This document shows positions 25,301-34,700 of a DNA stretch of 64,000 bases, one piece after another. The stretch covers positions 1-64,000 of IMG/VR virus record IMGVR_UViG_3300048123_000029. The stretch is one strand, 5' to 3'. Origin of the DNA: a virus. The notes beneath the pieces were generated by a model. That model worked only from the letters and a program-made list of their open reading frames with translations. It did not search any database and was not told where the DNA came from. Within the stretch, counting starts at the first letter, position 1, and each line of letters opens with the position of its first letter. A program made the translations under genes and the position numbers.

Positions 25301-28027
25301 CCTATAGCTACGTCTGTAGGTTTACCACCTATTAATACTGGACAGGCAAACCCGACAAGAACAGGTGTAGAATTTTTAAGACTATATGCGGTAGATGCGG
25401 ATACATACACATCTAATAATCCTGCTATATTTGAAACTTACCCAAAGGAAGCTGTTGATTTAGACTTATATTATTCAGCTAGCGATATATATGAAATACA
25501 AAATGCCGGTAGCACTATGGCTGCTCACCAACCATTACAAAAACTAGATTGGTTTAATTGCTATTCTTTTGGGCAAGGCGTAGAATCTGATCGTATACGT
25601 GATGATTTCAATGCAACCCGTATAGACAAGGGTCCTGTTGTTTCAACTGTTTTAGACGAGGCGTATGGCGAAGAAACAAAAGCCACAGGTTTAATATTCT
25701 CACAAATATTTAATTCTACTTCTGGTATTAATAGGTTAAACCAGTTTATAGCTGCAGAACCAATAACTAAAGATTTAAACCCGTATTATACAAGTGTTCA
25801 AAAGCTGCACTCAAGAGATACTGACTTAATTGCTTTCTGTGAAGATAAAGTTCTTAAGGTATTAGCAAATAAAGATGCGCTATTTAATGCTGATGGTAAC
25901 ACAAACATTGTAGGTAATACAGCCGTGTTGGGGCAATCAATACCTTTCCTTGGTGAATATGGTATATCTAAAAACCCAGAGAGCTTTGCTACTTATGGTT
26001 TTAGAGCATACTTTACTGATAAAAACAGAGGTGTTATTTTAAGATTATCACGAAATGGGTTAGAAGAAATTTCATCCGCTAATATGCGTGATTTCTTTGC
26101 TGATAACTTACACTCATCAAGCGTGTTATTAGGCTCATACGACGACGATAAGGACGTTTATAACCTTACGCTTAATAATCTTACAGATGAATGGAAAGAT
26201 AAGCTTAAACTTAATTATTTTAACCCGTCATTAACTCAAACTGGAACTACTGTTTCCTTTAAAGAAGACGTTAAAGGCTGGACTTCTCGTAAAGATTTTA
26301 TACCTGAAGGTGCTATATCCTTAAATAACAAATATTACAGTATTAAAAATGGTAAGATTTGGGAGCACGGGGCAACAAGCGCTACAAGAAATAATTTTTA
26401 TGGTGTTCAATATGACAGCTCGATTAGATTTCTAATAAATGACCAGCCAAATATTGTTAAAAAATATAAAACATTAAATTATTCAGGTACAGAATCTAGG
26501 GAGTATAGATACCAGGTAGAAGGAAAGCCAGAGGAGCAAACATTTAATTTAGCTGAATTACAAGCTAATCCAAATTATAATCCAACAAACGAGGTGTTTA
26601 CGCCTGGTTGGTATACAAGTTTAATACAAACAAATCTTCAAGAAGGTAGCGTTAAAGAGTTTTTGGATAAAGAAGGCAAATACTTTAATTACATAAAAGG
26701 TATTGGCACGCAATTTAGTACTAATTTAGATAACAATTTAGATGCCGCAGAGTTTTCAATGCAAGGTATTGGACGTGCGGAAATATCAGGGGATACTCAA
26801 AGTTCATTTGTTTTACATGTGGAAGTTGACCCGTCTTGTTTTGTGGCAAGAGTTGCGCCTTATGTTATGAATGGAAGTTTAACCTCTATAGAAGATTGTA
26901 CTACTTGTCCGACAATTGACCTTGCTAATTTAACTACAGACAATAATATACCAGCAGGGGTTATTACATATGATATTACATCGGATAACACAAATAATGG
27001 GGCATTAACTATAAATGGCAGCATTGTTACTTTTACTCCAAACGCAAACTTTAACGGTGACGCTGGGGCATTTAACTTTACGGCAACTGATACCTTTAAT
27101 GGATCACAACTTGTAAGCAATGTTGGTACAGTTACAATTGCGGTTGATCCAGTCGCAGATATTCCTTACTTTACAACAACTCCACCAACTACAGCGTATG
27201 CTATAGGTGATACGTATATTTATAATGTCGGAGTAGCTGACGCAGATCATACTGGGGCGGAGTTAACTATAACTTCAAGTAATATACCAAGCTGGTTGAC
27301 ACTTACTGATAACGGAGACGGGACCGCCGTTGTAACAGGCACAGTCCCAGATGCCCAACCATACTCTTTTGATTTGGTTGTAAGCGATCCGGATAATCCG
27401 CCTAATACAGCTACACAAAATGTAACCGTAGAAGGTTTAGCTAATTTACTAACTAACTTAGACATAATAGGTAGGTATGTTTCTACTAACGAACCACAAG
27501 GGGTATGGGTTGACCCTAGCACTGGGGTACAAACAACGGTATGCGCATCTCCAGCTTCAGGTGGTCATAGTTGCAGCAGGGGTACATTTAATATATTTGC
27601 AGCAGCGGATTCTGGTAACGCTGTAGAAATTGGTAGAGTTCATATTTCTAACACAGGCGGCGGTGGCTCAAACTATGTTGATAGTGATGGCAACCCAACA
27701 CCCGATTTAGGTGCGCCAAGTGGAAATGAAAAATACTATACGCCACAAGGGCAGGTTAGAAGCACGAGCGATAGATATAGTGCTTTCAAAATAAGTGAAG
27801 CGGATGCCCAGACATTAGCGCAAAACTCAAGCAATGGTCAGATTACGTTTTTTATGGAATGTGGTACATTTAATACTGGTACTACAACCGCTAATTGCCA
27901 CAGCACCGCTCTTTGGTTTAATGTATTTGACGGCAACGCACAACAAATACTTTGTACGGCATTTACAACCGGAACTTTAATAACAATTGACATATATACA
28001 GGTCAACCCGTAAATCCAATACCATAA
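22307..28027 (+). CDS. Giant tail protein with tandem Ig/cadherin-like domains
   Basis: 1906 residues. The start 'KMNKDLDERLVPNGEYRDALNLEVATSEGSDVG' is a conserved opening of large tail (stabilisation-type) proteins in many podoviruses. The body is beta-rich. Residues about 1525-1715 hold a cadherin-like segment ('FTPNANFNGDAGAFNFTATDTF...GTVTIAVDPVADIP') and a second, putative-Ig segment ('IPSWLTLTDNGDGTAVVTGTVPD...YSFDLVVSDPDNPPNTATQNVTV'). A Cys-containing C-terminal domain follows ('VCASPASGGHSCSRGTFN', 'CHSTALWFNVFDGN'). It probably forms the lower tail and carries carbohydrate- or receptor-binding modules. Confidence 0.75.
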   Translation: MPELIHTFLKGKMNKDLDERLVPNGEYRDALNLEVATSEGSDVGALQTLVGNVQMVNRTLNDITTLHTTWAASGLAYIPADAKCIGTVKDATTEKIYWFITSQSVDAIVEYDQIRDVVFPILVDKNGILGFNENFLITGVNILEGFLFFTDNQTEPKKIEIKKFKEGSSDFATHTQIFGRNFIEADITVIKKSPLLRPTIYKKNTVRDGEIETTTTFEFNTLSTDPEDDPDETISMDFGTVITLNWTNAVDYIAGDFLLLTIQDPDDNFLREFQARVKVTQVVSEAQAICELQSVGEDLPAGPQGFDVELEQDDPLFEFKFPRFAYRYKYDDNQFSTFSPFTEIAFIPGDEFEYTGVDGYNLAMTNNIRVLEVRDFITPNIPDDVIAIDILYKESNSTNVYRVDTIEKTAPNLPGQSYNQWNDTSYQEGGATGYSGRIKIETELISSLLPSNQLLRPYDNVPKKALAQEITGNRIIYGNYTQNFDMVDFADSEVIPNFEFSIVHDPTKNEDIIEDPDNPGQFINISSDPDGSTPVPSLKSMRTYQMGVVYLDQYGRQTPVFTNDSGGRSLAKEFADLYNTIEIGMLSNPPKWATHYKFYVKETSNEYYNLALDRFYLPEDGSVWLSFPSADRNKVDEETFLELKKEHDNNSFIEETARYKILAISNEAPDAVKIRRHQAGRQTTEFTGSGYPQVNKGFFEIPEDDFDGKEDGTGSGGGLADLNKENNLSCRILSGSNISDYFEIEWIKKQGNIYRIQLRFPTDESLDFIPEGQTGIPLDIAIYQSRSENKPEYQGRFFVKIYKDNALEQRIIKKAEDAQLTIEYQKEVAYIQKGGKSSFWRDTAPDNSKGWFWDKSSPLDVRRRASPDVKYQRGNQDDRPYQGLGIDVGSRNLTISFHGFGNPWKQSKAFYNRKGIWWNWPTNQPSAGHHIGFAKALDTAGSIFRITDDPDKELDSHTYNITMSYRSAYCVASRRTGRHGSGKYGSRRVVRWNIKIDKPIATSVGLPPINTGQANPTRTGVEFLRLYAVDADTYTSNNPAIFETYPKEAVDLDLYYSASDIYEIQNAGSTMAAHQPLQKLDWFNCYSFGQGVESDRIRDDFNATRIDKGPVVSTVLDEAYGEETKATGLIFSQIFNSTSGINRLNQFIAAEPITKDLNPYYTSVQKLHSRDTDLIAFCEDKVLKVLANKDALFNADGNTNIVGNTAVLGQSIPFLGEYGISKNPESFATYGFRAYFTDKNRGVILRLSRNGLEEISSANMRDFFADNLHSSSVLLGSYDDDKDVYNLTLNNLTDEWKDKLKLNYFNPSLTQTGTTVSFKEDVKGWTSRKDFIPEGAISLNNKYYSIKNGKIWEHGATSATRNNFYGVQYDSSIRFLINDQPNIVKKYKTLNYSGTESREYRYQVEGKPEEQTFNLAELQANPNYNPTNEVFTPGWYTSLIQTNLQEGSVKEFLDKEGKYFNYIKGIGTQFSTNLDNNLDAAEFSMQGIGRAEISGDTQSSFVLHVEVDPSCFVARVAPYVMNGSLTSIEDCTTCPTIDLANLTTDNNIPAGVITYDITSDNTNNGALTINGSIVTFTPNANFNGDAGAFNFTATDTFNGSQLVSNVGTVTIAVDPVADIPYFTTTPPTTAYAIGDTYIYNVGVADADHTGAELTITSSNIPSWLTLTDNGDGTAVVTGTVPDAQPYSFDLVVSDPDNPPNTATQNVTVEGLANLLTNLDIIGRYVSTNEPQGVWVDPSTGVQTTVCASPASGGHSCSRGTFNIFAAADSGNAVEIGRVHISNTGGGGSNYVDSDGNPTPDLGAPSGNEKYYTPQGQVRSTSDRYSAFKISEADAQTLAQNSSNGQITFFMECGTFNTGTTTANCHSTALWFNVFDGNAQQILCTAFTTGTLITIDIYTGQPVNPIP

Positions 28028-29550
28028 TGAGTAATATAGTAGCAATAGATAATTTTACGGTAACATCAGAAGAATTCATAATACCAGGCGGCGATTTGAT
28101 AAGCAGTGTTGCTCCTCAAGCTGTATTAACAATAACACCTAATCAGGGTTACGAGATTGAGGCAAGTAATTTTACGGTTGTTTCGTCAAACCCAGAGGTA
28201 GATGTACCTAGCTCTTATTTTACACAAGACGGTGAAAACGTTATGCTGACAGTTGTTTTTGTATCGACAGCAACTATGCCTAGTAATAATCTTGATATAA
28301 AAGTATGTATGCGTGGAGCAGCTCAAGAGCTTGGTGTAACTATTGCAGGTACTGTATTTTATGATACAGCAAACGCTACGCCATTGCCCCAAAACTTACC
28401 TTATACAAATTCAGGGCCGGCGGAAAGTACGGAAGAAATATTATCACAGCTTATACAAGCCGATACGGGTTACTATTTTCAATCTACGCCAACCATATCT
28501 CTTAGAACTGGCGATCCAACTGACTACAACTTATATACAACAGGCTCTGTACTTGATTCGGATAACAGGTTAACCGCTATAAGAGTTAATGCAGACTACA
28601 CATATCCTTTTGTAAATCATAGCGGCGATGAAATAGACGTATATGCACACGCAATAGAAATACCCGTTATTTTAGAATATGTAACTGGATATTCAATAAA
28701 TACAACAGTTCCAGCCGCACAGACGGTTAGAAATCTAGCTATAACAGGTGTTCAAGGGGCAGACTATTCTTTAACAATAGATAACGGCGCTACTTTTTCT
28801 AACGGCACAAATGCCATTACAGGTGTATTGCCTTCTGGCCAAGAGCTTGTACCTATAACATTCCCAACGGTAACATCAACCACAACACACAATTTAACAT
28901 TTGTTGTTCCTGGGACGGATTTAAGTCCTGATTTTAGTCAGCCTAATCCAATAGTTTTCCAAAGAAGAGTTATTACTTCTATTCAATTAAGTGGAACAAT
29001 AACCTCTGGTGATACTGATCTTTCAGTTACTAATCCTACACCATTGGCTTTAGACGCTAGTTATAGCTTTACACAAAGCGGCAGTCTGACCCATGATATT
29101 ACTATTTCACCTTTAGCGGACTTCACTATAGCATGGACAGATACTAATTCTTTAGTTGATTCTGATTTTACAAAAACAGAAGCCGATGGTAATTTTACAA
29201 TAACTCAAGGAGCAAAGCTACTAAATTTAGGAAGTTCTGATTTAACACTTAGGGTTGATATTACTTCGCCATTTACAGGCGTACAGAATATGAGTTACGC
29301 ACTTACAAATGATATTGATACTTACATTACTAAAACGTACGTATGTGCTGCGCTTGATTTTGACAATTCACAGGGAACTGTAGACTCCGTATATGAATAT
29401 GCTGATTGTGACACTGGCGCAATTACACAAGAAACAGTGCCCGCGGGAGGGGTTGTTACAGGGCAATGTGCTCGACTAATGCCACCAGCTTCATTAATAT
29501 CAGGTGATGGAAATCCACCTGCCCTTAACCCAACGATAACATGCCCATAA
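28027..29550 (+). CDS. Beta-sandwich repeat structural protein
   Basis: 507 residues, overlapping the previous stop by one base. It is Thr/Ser/Asp-rich with several Ig-like or bacterial-surface-type beta segments ('VLTITPNQGYEIEASNFTVVSSN', 'YSLTIDNGATFSNGTNAITGVLP', 'YALTNDIDTYITKTYVCAALDFDN'). It has a Cys-containing end. Together with the preceding gene it looks like a displayed adhesion module on the tail. Confidence 0.62.
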   Translation: MSNIVAIDNFTVTSEEFIIPGGDLISSVAPQAVLTITPNQGYEIEASNFTVVSSNPEVDVPSSYFTQDGENVMLTVVFVSTATMPSNNLDIKVCMRGAAQELGVTIAGTVFYDTANATPLPQNLPYTNSGPAESTEEILSQLIQADTGYYFQSTPTISLRTGDPTDYNLYTTGSVLDSDNRLTAIRVNADYTYPFVNHSGDEIDVYAHAIEIPVILEYVTGYSINTTVPAAQTVRNLAITGVQGADYSLTIDNGATFSNGTNAITGVLPSGQELVPITFPTVTSTTTHNLTFVVPGTDLSPDFSQPNPIVFQRRVITSIQLSGTITSGDTDLSVTNPTPLALDASYSFTQSGSLTHDITISPLADFTIAWTDTNSLVDSDFTKTEADGNFTITQGAKLLNLGSSDLTLRVDITSPFTGVQNMSYALTNDIDTYITKTYVCAALDFDNSQGTVDSVYEYADCDTGAITQETVPAGGVVTGQCARLMPPASLISGDGNPPALNPTITCP

Positions 29551-29551
29551 T

Positions 29552-29884
29552 ATGGATCAAATAACATTAGCATTTAGCAGTCCCATACAAGTATCTGTAC
29601 AAATTGGAGATATACTATATTACACGAACGATCCAATGGGTGTAACCGTTGTAAAAATAGGTGATGTTGTGTCAATAGACTACGGCACAAATACAATTGT
29701 ATGTAACATAGCTTCACAAACAGTTAGACCAACGTCTACGTCGTTTATATTATTTACTAAAGATAATAAAGTTAATACAAGCGGCATATTAGGATATTTC
29801 GCGGAGGTTGAACTTAGAAACGATTCATTAAACAAATCAGAGTTGTTTTCTGTGGGCTCAGAGATATTTGAGAGCAGTAAATAA
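29552..29884 (+). CDS. Small structural protein
   Basis: 110 residues, beta-rich: 'VQIGDILYYTNDPMGVTVVKIGDVVSID' and 'FILFTKDNKVNTSGILGYFAEVELRNDS...AELFSVGSEI'-like end (here KSELFSVGSEIFES). From memory this small family recurs beside tail genes of marine phages; the function is unknown. Confidence 0.62.
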   Translation: MDQITLAFSSPIQVSVQIGDILYYTNDPMGVTVVKIGDVVSIDYGTNTIVCNIASQTVRPTSTSFILFTKDNKVNTSGILGYFAEVELRNDSLNKSELFSVGSEIFESSK

Positions 29885-29916
29885 CACGTAATAATAAATT
29901 ATAAAACAATAAAATT

Positions 29917-30555
29917 ATGATACCAGTAGCAGCAGCAATGGGCGCCGTAAAGGGCTTAACCGGAATAGCGGGTGGTATTATAGGTAGTGGAAAAAGAAAA
30001 AGAGAAGAAGCAGCGGCTCAAGAAGAGTACGATATGTTCAAAACTCAATACCAAGAACTTGACACATCTAACCTATACGCTAACTTAGAAAATACTATGG
30101 AAGACTTAACTGTCGACCAAAGAGCAGCGGAGTTCCAGTTGCAAGCGCAGCAACAGGGGCAAGCTAATATTATGGATCAGATGTCCGGAGCAGCTGGTGG
30201 GTCTGGTATAGCCGCGTTGGCGCAAGCGATGGCTAACCAACAAACGCAAGGAGCGGCACAAGCAGCGGCAAGTATAGGGCAGCAAGAAAGATCTAACCAA
30301 ATGGCTAAGGCACAAATGGCGGGGCAATTACAATCTCAAGAAGCGCAAGGAGCTGAACAAGCAAGATCATTAGAATATAGTAAAACTAGCACACAACTTG
30401 GAATGGCACAACAAAGATTAGGTGCCGCTAAACAAGCAAGAGCAGCCGCTACTCAATCTATTATGGGCGGTGTTGGTGGTTTGCTCGGAGCTGGTGTAGA
30501 AGCTGGAGCGGCCGGAGCTTTTGGAGAAGGAGTCGCGGGAATCTTAGGCGGATAA
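29917..30555 (+). CDS. Internal virion protein (gp14-like), Ala/Gln-rich
   Basis: 212 residues. Gly/Ala-rich hydrophobic ends (residues 1-22 and 180-212) flank a long Gln/Ala helix ('GAAQAAASIGQQERSNQMAK', 'QSQEAQGAEQARS'). This matches internal core or DNA-ejection proteins of podoviruses (T7 gp14 and similar), which insert in the membrane during injection. It heads the three-gene block leading to the 2918-residue protein. Confidence 0.7.
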   Translation: MIPVAAAMGAVKGLTGIAGGIIGSGKRKREEAAAQEEYDMFKTQYQELDTSNLYANLENTMEDLTVDQRAAEFQLQAQQQGQANIMDQMSGAAGGSGIAALAQAMANQQTQGAAQAAASIGQQERSNQMAKAQMAGQLQSQEAQGAEQARSLEYSKTSTQLGMAQQRLGAAKQARAAATQSIMGGVGGLLGAGVEAGAAGAFGEGVAGILGG

Positions 30556-30565
30556 ATAAAATATT

Positions 30566-31780
30566 ATGGCAAAAAAAGCACAAAGAAATTACGGCGCTGA
30601 CTTAAGTTTAGTTAGAGGCGAGGGAGCAATGAGGCAGGCTGGCGGGTTTCAACCGCTTATGCAAGCTTTTGACGCACCTATGCAACGCCTACAACAAGCC
30701 GCTAAAGAAAGACAAGCGAGAGAGCAACAAAGAAATAATAAAGTAGAGAGTTATATTTCTGCTTTAAACTCTAATATTGATGTTACAGCGTTAACTGAAA
30801 CTGATCAAAAAGCGGTTAATCAATATTTAATGGGTGTTAAAGACGAATATGCACAAGCAGCAAGCGCTATAGTAAACTTTAAACCCGGCACGCCTGAGTA
30901 CATGGAGCAGCTTGATATTATGAATGGCGTTAAAAACAGCCTCGGTAATTTGAAGGGGCAGCTTGATGGCTATCAAGAGTCTAAAGGAAATTACATGGAC
31001 TCCTTTAAAGATCAGTCTGCTGGTAATAATAGTTTACAGTCAGACAATGCGGCAAACATATTTACAGGTGAAACACCTTTTACAATAGGCACAGGTGGGA
31101 ATTTGTTCTTTCAAGGGCAAGATGGTACTAATATGGCTTATAAAGATATTAAGATGCCGTTTAAAAAAGACTACAAAACAGCAATGCAATATAATGATTT
31201 GTTTACACCTATTTATAACTCTGGTACATACGATTCAACTAAACAAAAGGTTTTTGAAGATAGAATTAGAGCAATGATGTCTTCTAATCCAGACGGAATG
31301 AAGTCTATTATTGCTGATGAATTAAGTAGCTTTGGCGAATACCAAGATCTTATGCCATTGCTGGATGATCCAGCTAAGCTTGAAGAAGTTACAGAGGCGT
31401 TTGTCCAAAGATCTAGTGAGGCAGCGCGTAGTGCGGCGGCGGAAGGTAAAGCTAAAAAACAAACAACAGATGGCGGTTATCAACCTAGAATTGCAAGAGT
31501 TAAAGAAAATGCCTACAAAGGCCCAAATGGTACCGTATATAAGATAACCACATTATCTAATAATCAAAAAATAATTGAAGATGATTTTGGTAATGTTTAT
31601 GAAGGTGATGTAAGCAAGTTAACCCCAGCAGGAGGCGGTGACGAAACTACTACAACTACCACCACTCCGCCTAAAGAGGAAATAAACATGCAACTTGTTC
31701 AGGGGATGATGGCCCAATGCAAAATTGATGAAACTACCGCAATAGCACGTGTTAAAAACAAACAATACGATTGTCCATAA
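30566..31780 (+). CDS. Internal virion/ejection protein candidate
   Basis: 404 residues. It is helical, beginning 'MRQAGGFQPLMQAFDAPMQRLQQAAKERQARE', with a central polar region and a Thr/Pro-rich linker 'GGDETTTTTTTPPKEEINMQ' near the C-terminus (about residue 360), then a final Cys-containing helix ending in 'KQYDCP'. It lies between the gp14-like gene and the giant virion protein. A role in the ejected core complex is inferred from position and shape. Confidence 0.65.
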   Translation: MAKKAQRNYGADLSLVRGEGAMRQAGGFQPLMQAFDAPMQRLQQAAKERQAREQQRNNKVESYISALNSNIDVTALTETDQKAVNQYLMGVKDEYAQAASAIVNFKPGTPEYMEQLDIMNGVKNSLGNLKGQLDGYQESKGNYMDSFKDQSAGNNSLQSDNAANIFTGETPFTIGTGGNLFFQGQDGTNMAYKDIKMPFKKDYKTAMQYNDLFTPIYNSGTYDSTKQKVFEDRIRAMMSSNPDGMKSIIADELSSFGEYQDLMPLLDDPAKLEEVTEAFVQRSSEAARSAAAEGKAKKQTTDGGYQPRIARVKENAYKGPNGTVYKITTLSNNQKIIEDDFGNVYEGDVSKLTPAGGGDETTTTTTTPPKEEINMQLVQGMMAQCKIDETTAIARVKNKQYDCP

Positions 31781-31795
31781 TAAAATTAAATAAAT

Positions 31796-34700
31796 ATGTT
31801 CAAAATAAAAATAGACGGCGTTGAGTATGAAATTAATGATTCTAACATCGGTGTTTTTCAAAACGCTTATGGCGATTTAGAACAATACAAAATAGAAGAA
31901 AATACTTTTCAACAAGACCCTGCAAGTGCGGAGACAAATGTAGGGTCGAAAAACAATACGGTCTCCAATTCGGAAAATGGTTTATTGGAATCAAATCAAC
32001 CACCTGAAAGATATATTAATTATAAACGTAACGGTAAAGACGCTTCAATGTCTGAATCCGAATATAATAATTTCTATGCAGACTTAGAGGACAAAGGTAG
32101 ATACCCTGCGGAATTTGATGTTTATGTTGCAAAAACTTTTCCAAATACTAAAATCCAAACGACAAACTTTGACGAGGGCGCGATGCTTGACGAGGTTGTT
32201 GTTAAAGCAGAGTTATCAGACGAAGTAAAACAAGCTAAAAAAGACAGCACAGAGCTTACTGCAGTTATTGAAGCTGAAACACCTGAAGCAAATTATGAAG
32301 AGATCGCAGGGGATTATTTTACTGGATTAAACGACGATGGTCAAATAACTGGTATGAATAGACCTCAATTTTTTCCTACATTAAGAAACTCCGACGGATC
32401 GCCCCAAATGTGGCAAGGTAAGGAAAGAAAAAGTGGATTTTCAGAATATAAAAATGATTATGATACTGATTTAAAAAACCATTTAGGCCCTGTAAAATAC
32501 AAACAGTATATAACCGCCAAAGAATTAGCTGAAGCAAACGGTGAAAATCTTACAAAAGAAAACGTAAACCAGTATATTAGTTTAGAATTAATTCAAGATA
32601 ACAAAAACGACAAGACTATAGACTCTGTTGTAGCTAGTAAAAGAAGTAAGGCTGCTGAAAATTACACAAGAGACATAGGCGGATTTTATGTTACTGATGA
32701 AGAACAAAAAAGACAGGATTTATTAGAGCAATTTACTGGAACTGATGAAGTTGTTACAAAGAAAAATACTGCTTTATTAAATGAAAAAGAAAGAGCGCTT
32801 AGAGATGCTAGAGATTTTGAAGCTAAATTCGGAAGGCCATTAGTTAGAACTGAAAAACTTCAGGGTAGAACATATACCCCATTTAACAGAGAGCTTACCC
32901 TTAATAAAGTACAAGAGGGAGAAGAAAAAAGAATAGCAAAAGAAGCGGGTGAGATTGAAAGTGCAGTAAAAATATTTGATACTCAAGCAACAGAGTTAAA
33001 TAATGTACAGGATGAAATTAGAAACTACAATGTAGAACAAGATAATTTTAACAATCCTGAGGAGGTTGCTTTTAGAGATAGCTTATTTGATCGCCAAAGG
33101 GTATTAATGAACGAATTACAAGCTGATCAATTAATACTTCAAGCCCGAGCTGATAAACTTACCAATGATTTAAATGTGTATAGCACGACAAATGTGGCTG
33201 ACGCCGCTTTAGTTAAGTCTTACCAAACATCGGATTTGCTAGCGAACACATGGGAAAGCGCTTTTTTAGGTTCAGCAGCCCAATTAGGGGGTGCTATAAT
33301 TTCTCCTTTTGATGGTGGTATAACTTATGAAGCTGCAACTAATTATAATCAAAGACTGCAAAGTGAGGCTCAAAAATATTTACCACAAGCTTTAACAAGC
33401 GATGATGACTCAAGTGCAGCGCAGTATTTTGGGGACATGCTCATCAGGAACTCCCCTTCAATAGCTGTGGCTGCTGCAACAATGGGTGCAGGTGCGGGGC
33501 TAACCGGCGCTGCTAGGCTTGCCGCTATAAGACAAGCATCCAATGCTTCAATGGGTATATTCTTTACTATGGAAGCTGGTGGGCAGTTATCTAATTTAGA
33601 GATTCAGCAAAGAGAAGCGCCAAAAATGATCGCTGCTTTAAATAAACAAATAGAAGAAGCAAAAGCTAACGGTACACCCCTAAACGAAATAAATAAATTA
33701 GAGGCAGATAAAGAATATCAAGAAAACATATTAAGCTTAAACGCTTTTCAAAAAGGGTTTAACAGTACAATTTATGGTGGAACTGCCGCTTTAGCTGAAA
33801 GACTAGGATCTTTAGGTTTTGTTAAAAACTTTCAAAAATATTCAAGAGCCATAGGCGGTAACACGTTAAGAAAACAATTCGGTGAAACCTTAGGCACTAA
33901 TATAAGTAAAGGCTTAGGTAACGTTACTGCTGTTGGGGCTATAGGCCCAGGTATAGAATTTATTGAAGAAGGTGCGACATTAATTGCGCAAAATTTAAGT
34001 GATAACTTAATTTTTCAACCGGAAAATCCTAAAAGTTTAATTGATGGTTTAGATGGCGAATTTTTTAGAAATACGTATGTAACATCTTTAGCTATTGGTG
34101 GAGCGGGTGCAAGCCAAAACGTTATGACTGCATTAAACAATGAAGTTAAAACTAGAAAGCAAGCTAGACAAGAAAATGAAATACGCGATAAATTAATAGA
34201 TGTATCAAATAAGCTAAACACATTAGACGGCAGAACAAAGGAAGCTAGAAATTTAAAACAAGAAAGAGACAATCTAATAAGTGATGCTGCAGATTTAAAT
34301 ACAGCAATACCTTTAAATTTAAAAGGTCTTACTGGCAGTGAAATAAATAGAGTCTTTGAGAATGCTGCAAGCATTAGAAAATTAAAATACCAAGCTTCCC
34401 AATTAGATTTAGCTAGTTTTGATGCAAGAGATCGTAGAGAATTCGAGCGATTAAAAAATGCGTCTCAAGTTTTATATAATGAAAGCCAATCAATATTAGG
34501 TAGATCAGAAGCTGAAATAGAAAAGTTAGCAAAAAACACACCAAACCCACTTGTCACGGAGGTTAACTTTCGCAGGTTTAACATGTTTAAAGAAATCGCT
34601 AAAGAAACTAAAGGTGTTAATGTCATAGATATAAATAACGAGGAGCAGTTTAACGCTTACTTAAAAGAAAACAAACTTGATGGCAAAAAATATAGCTATA

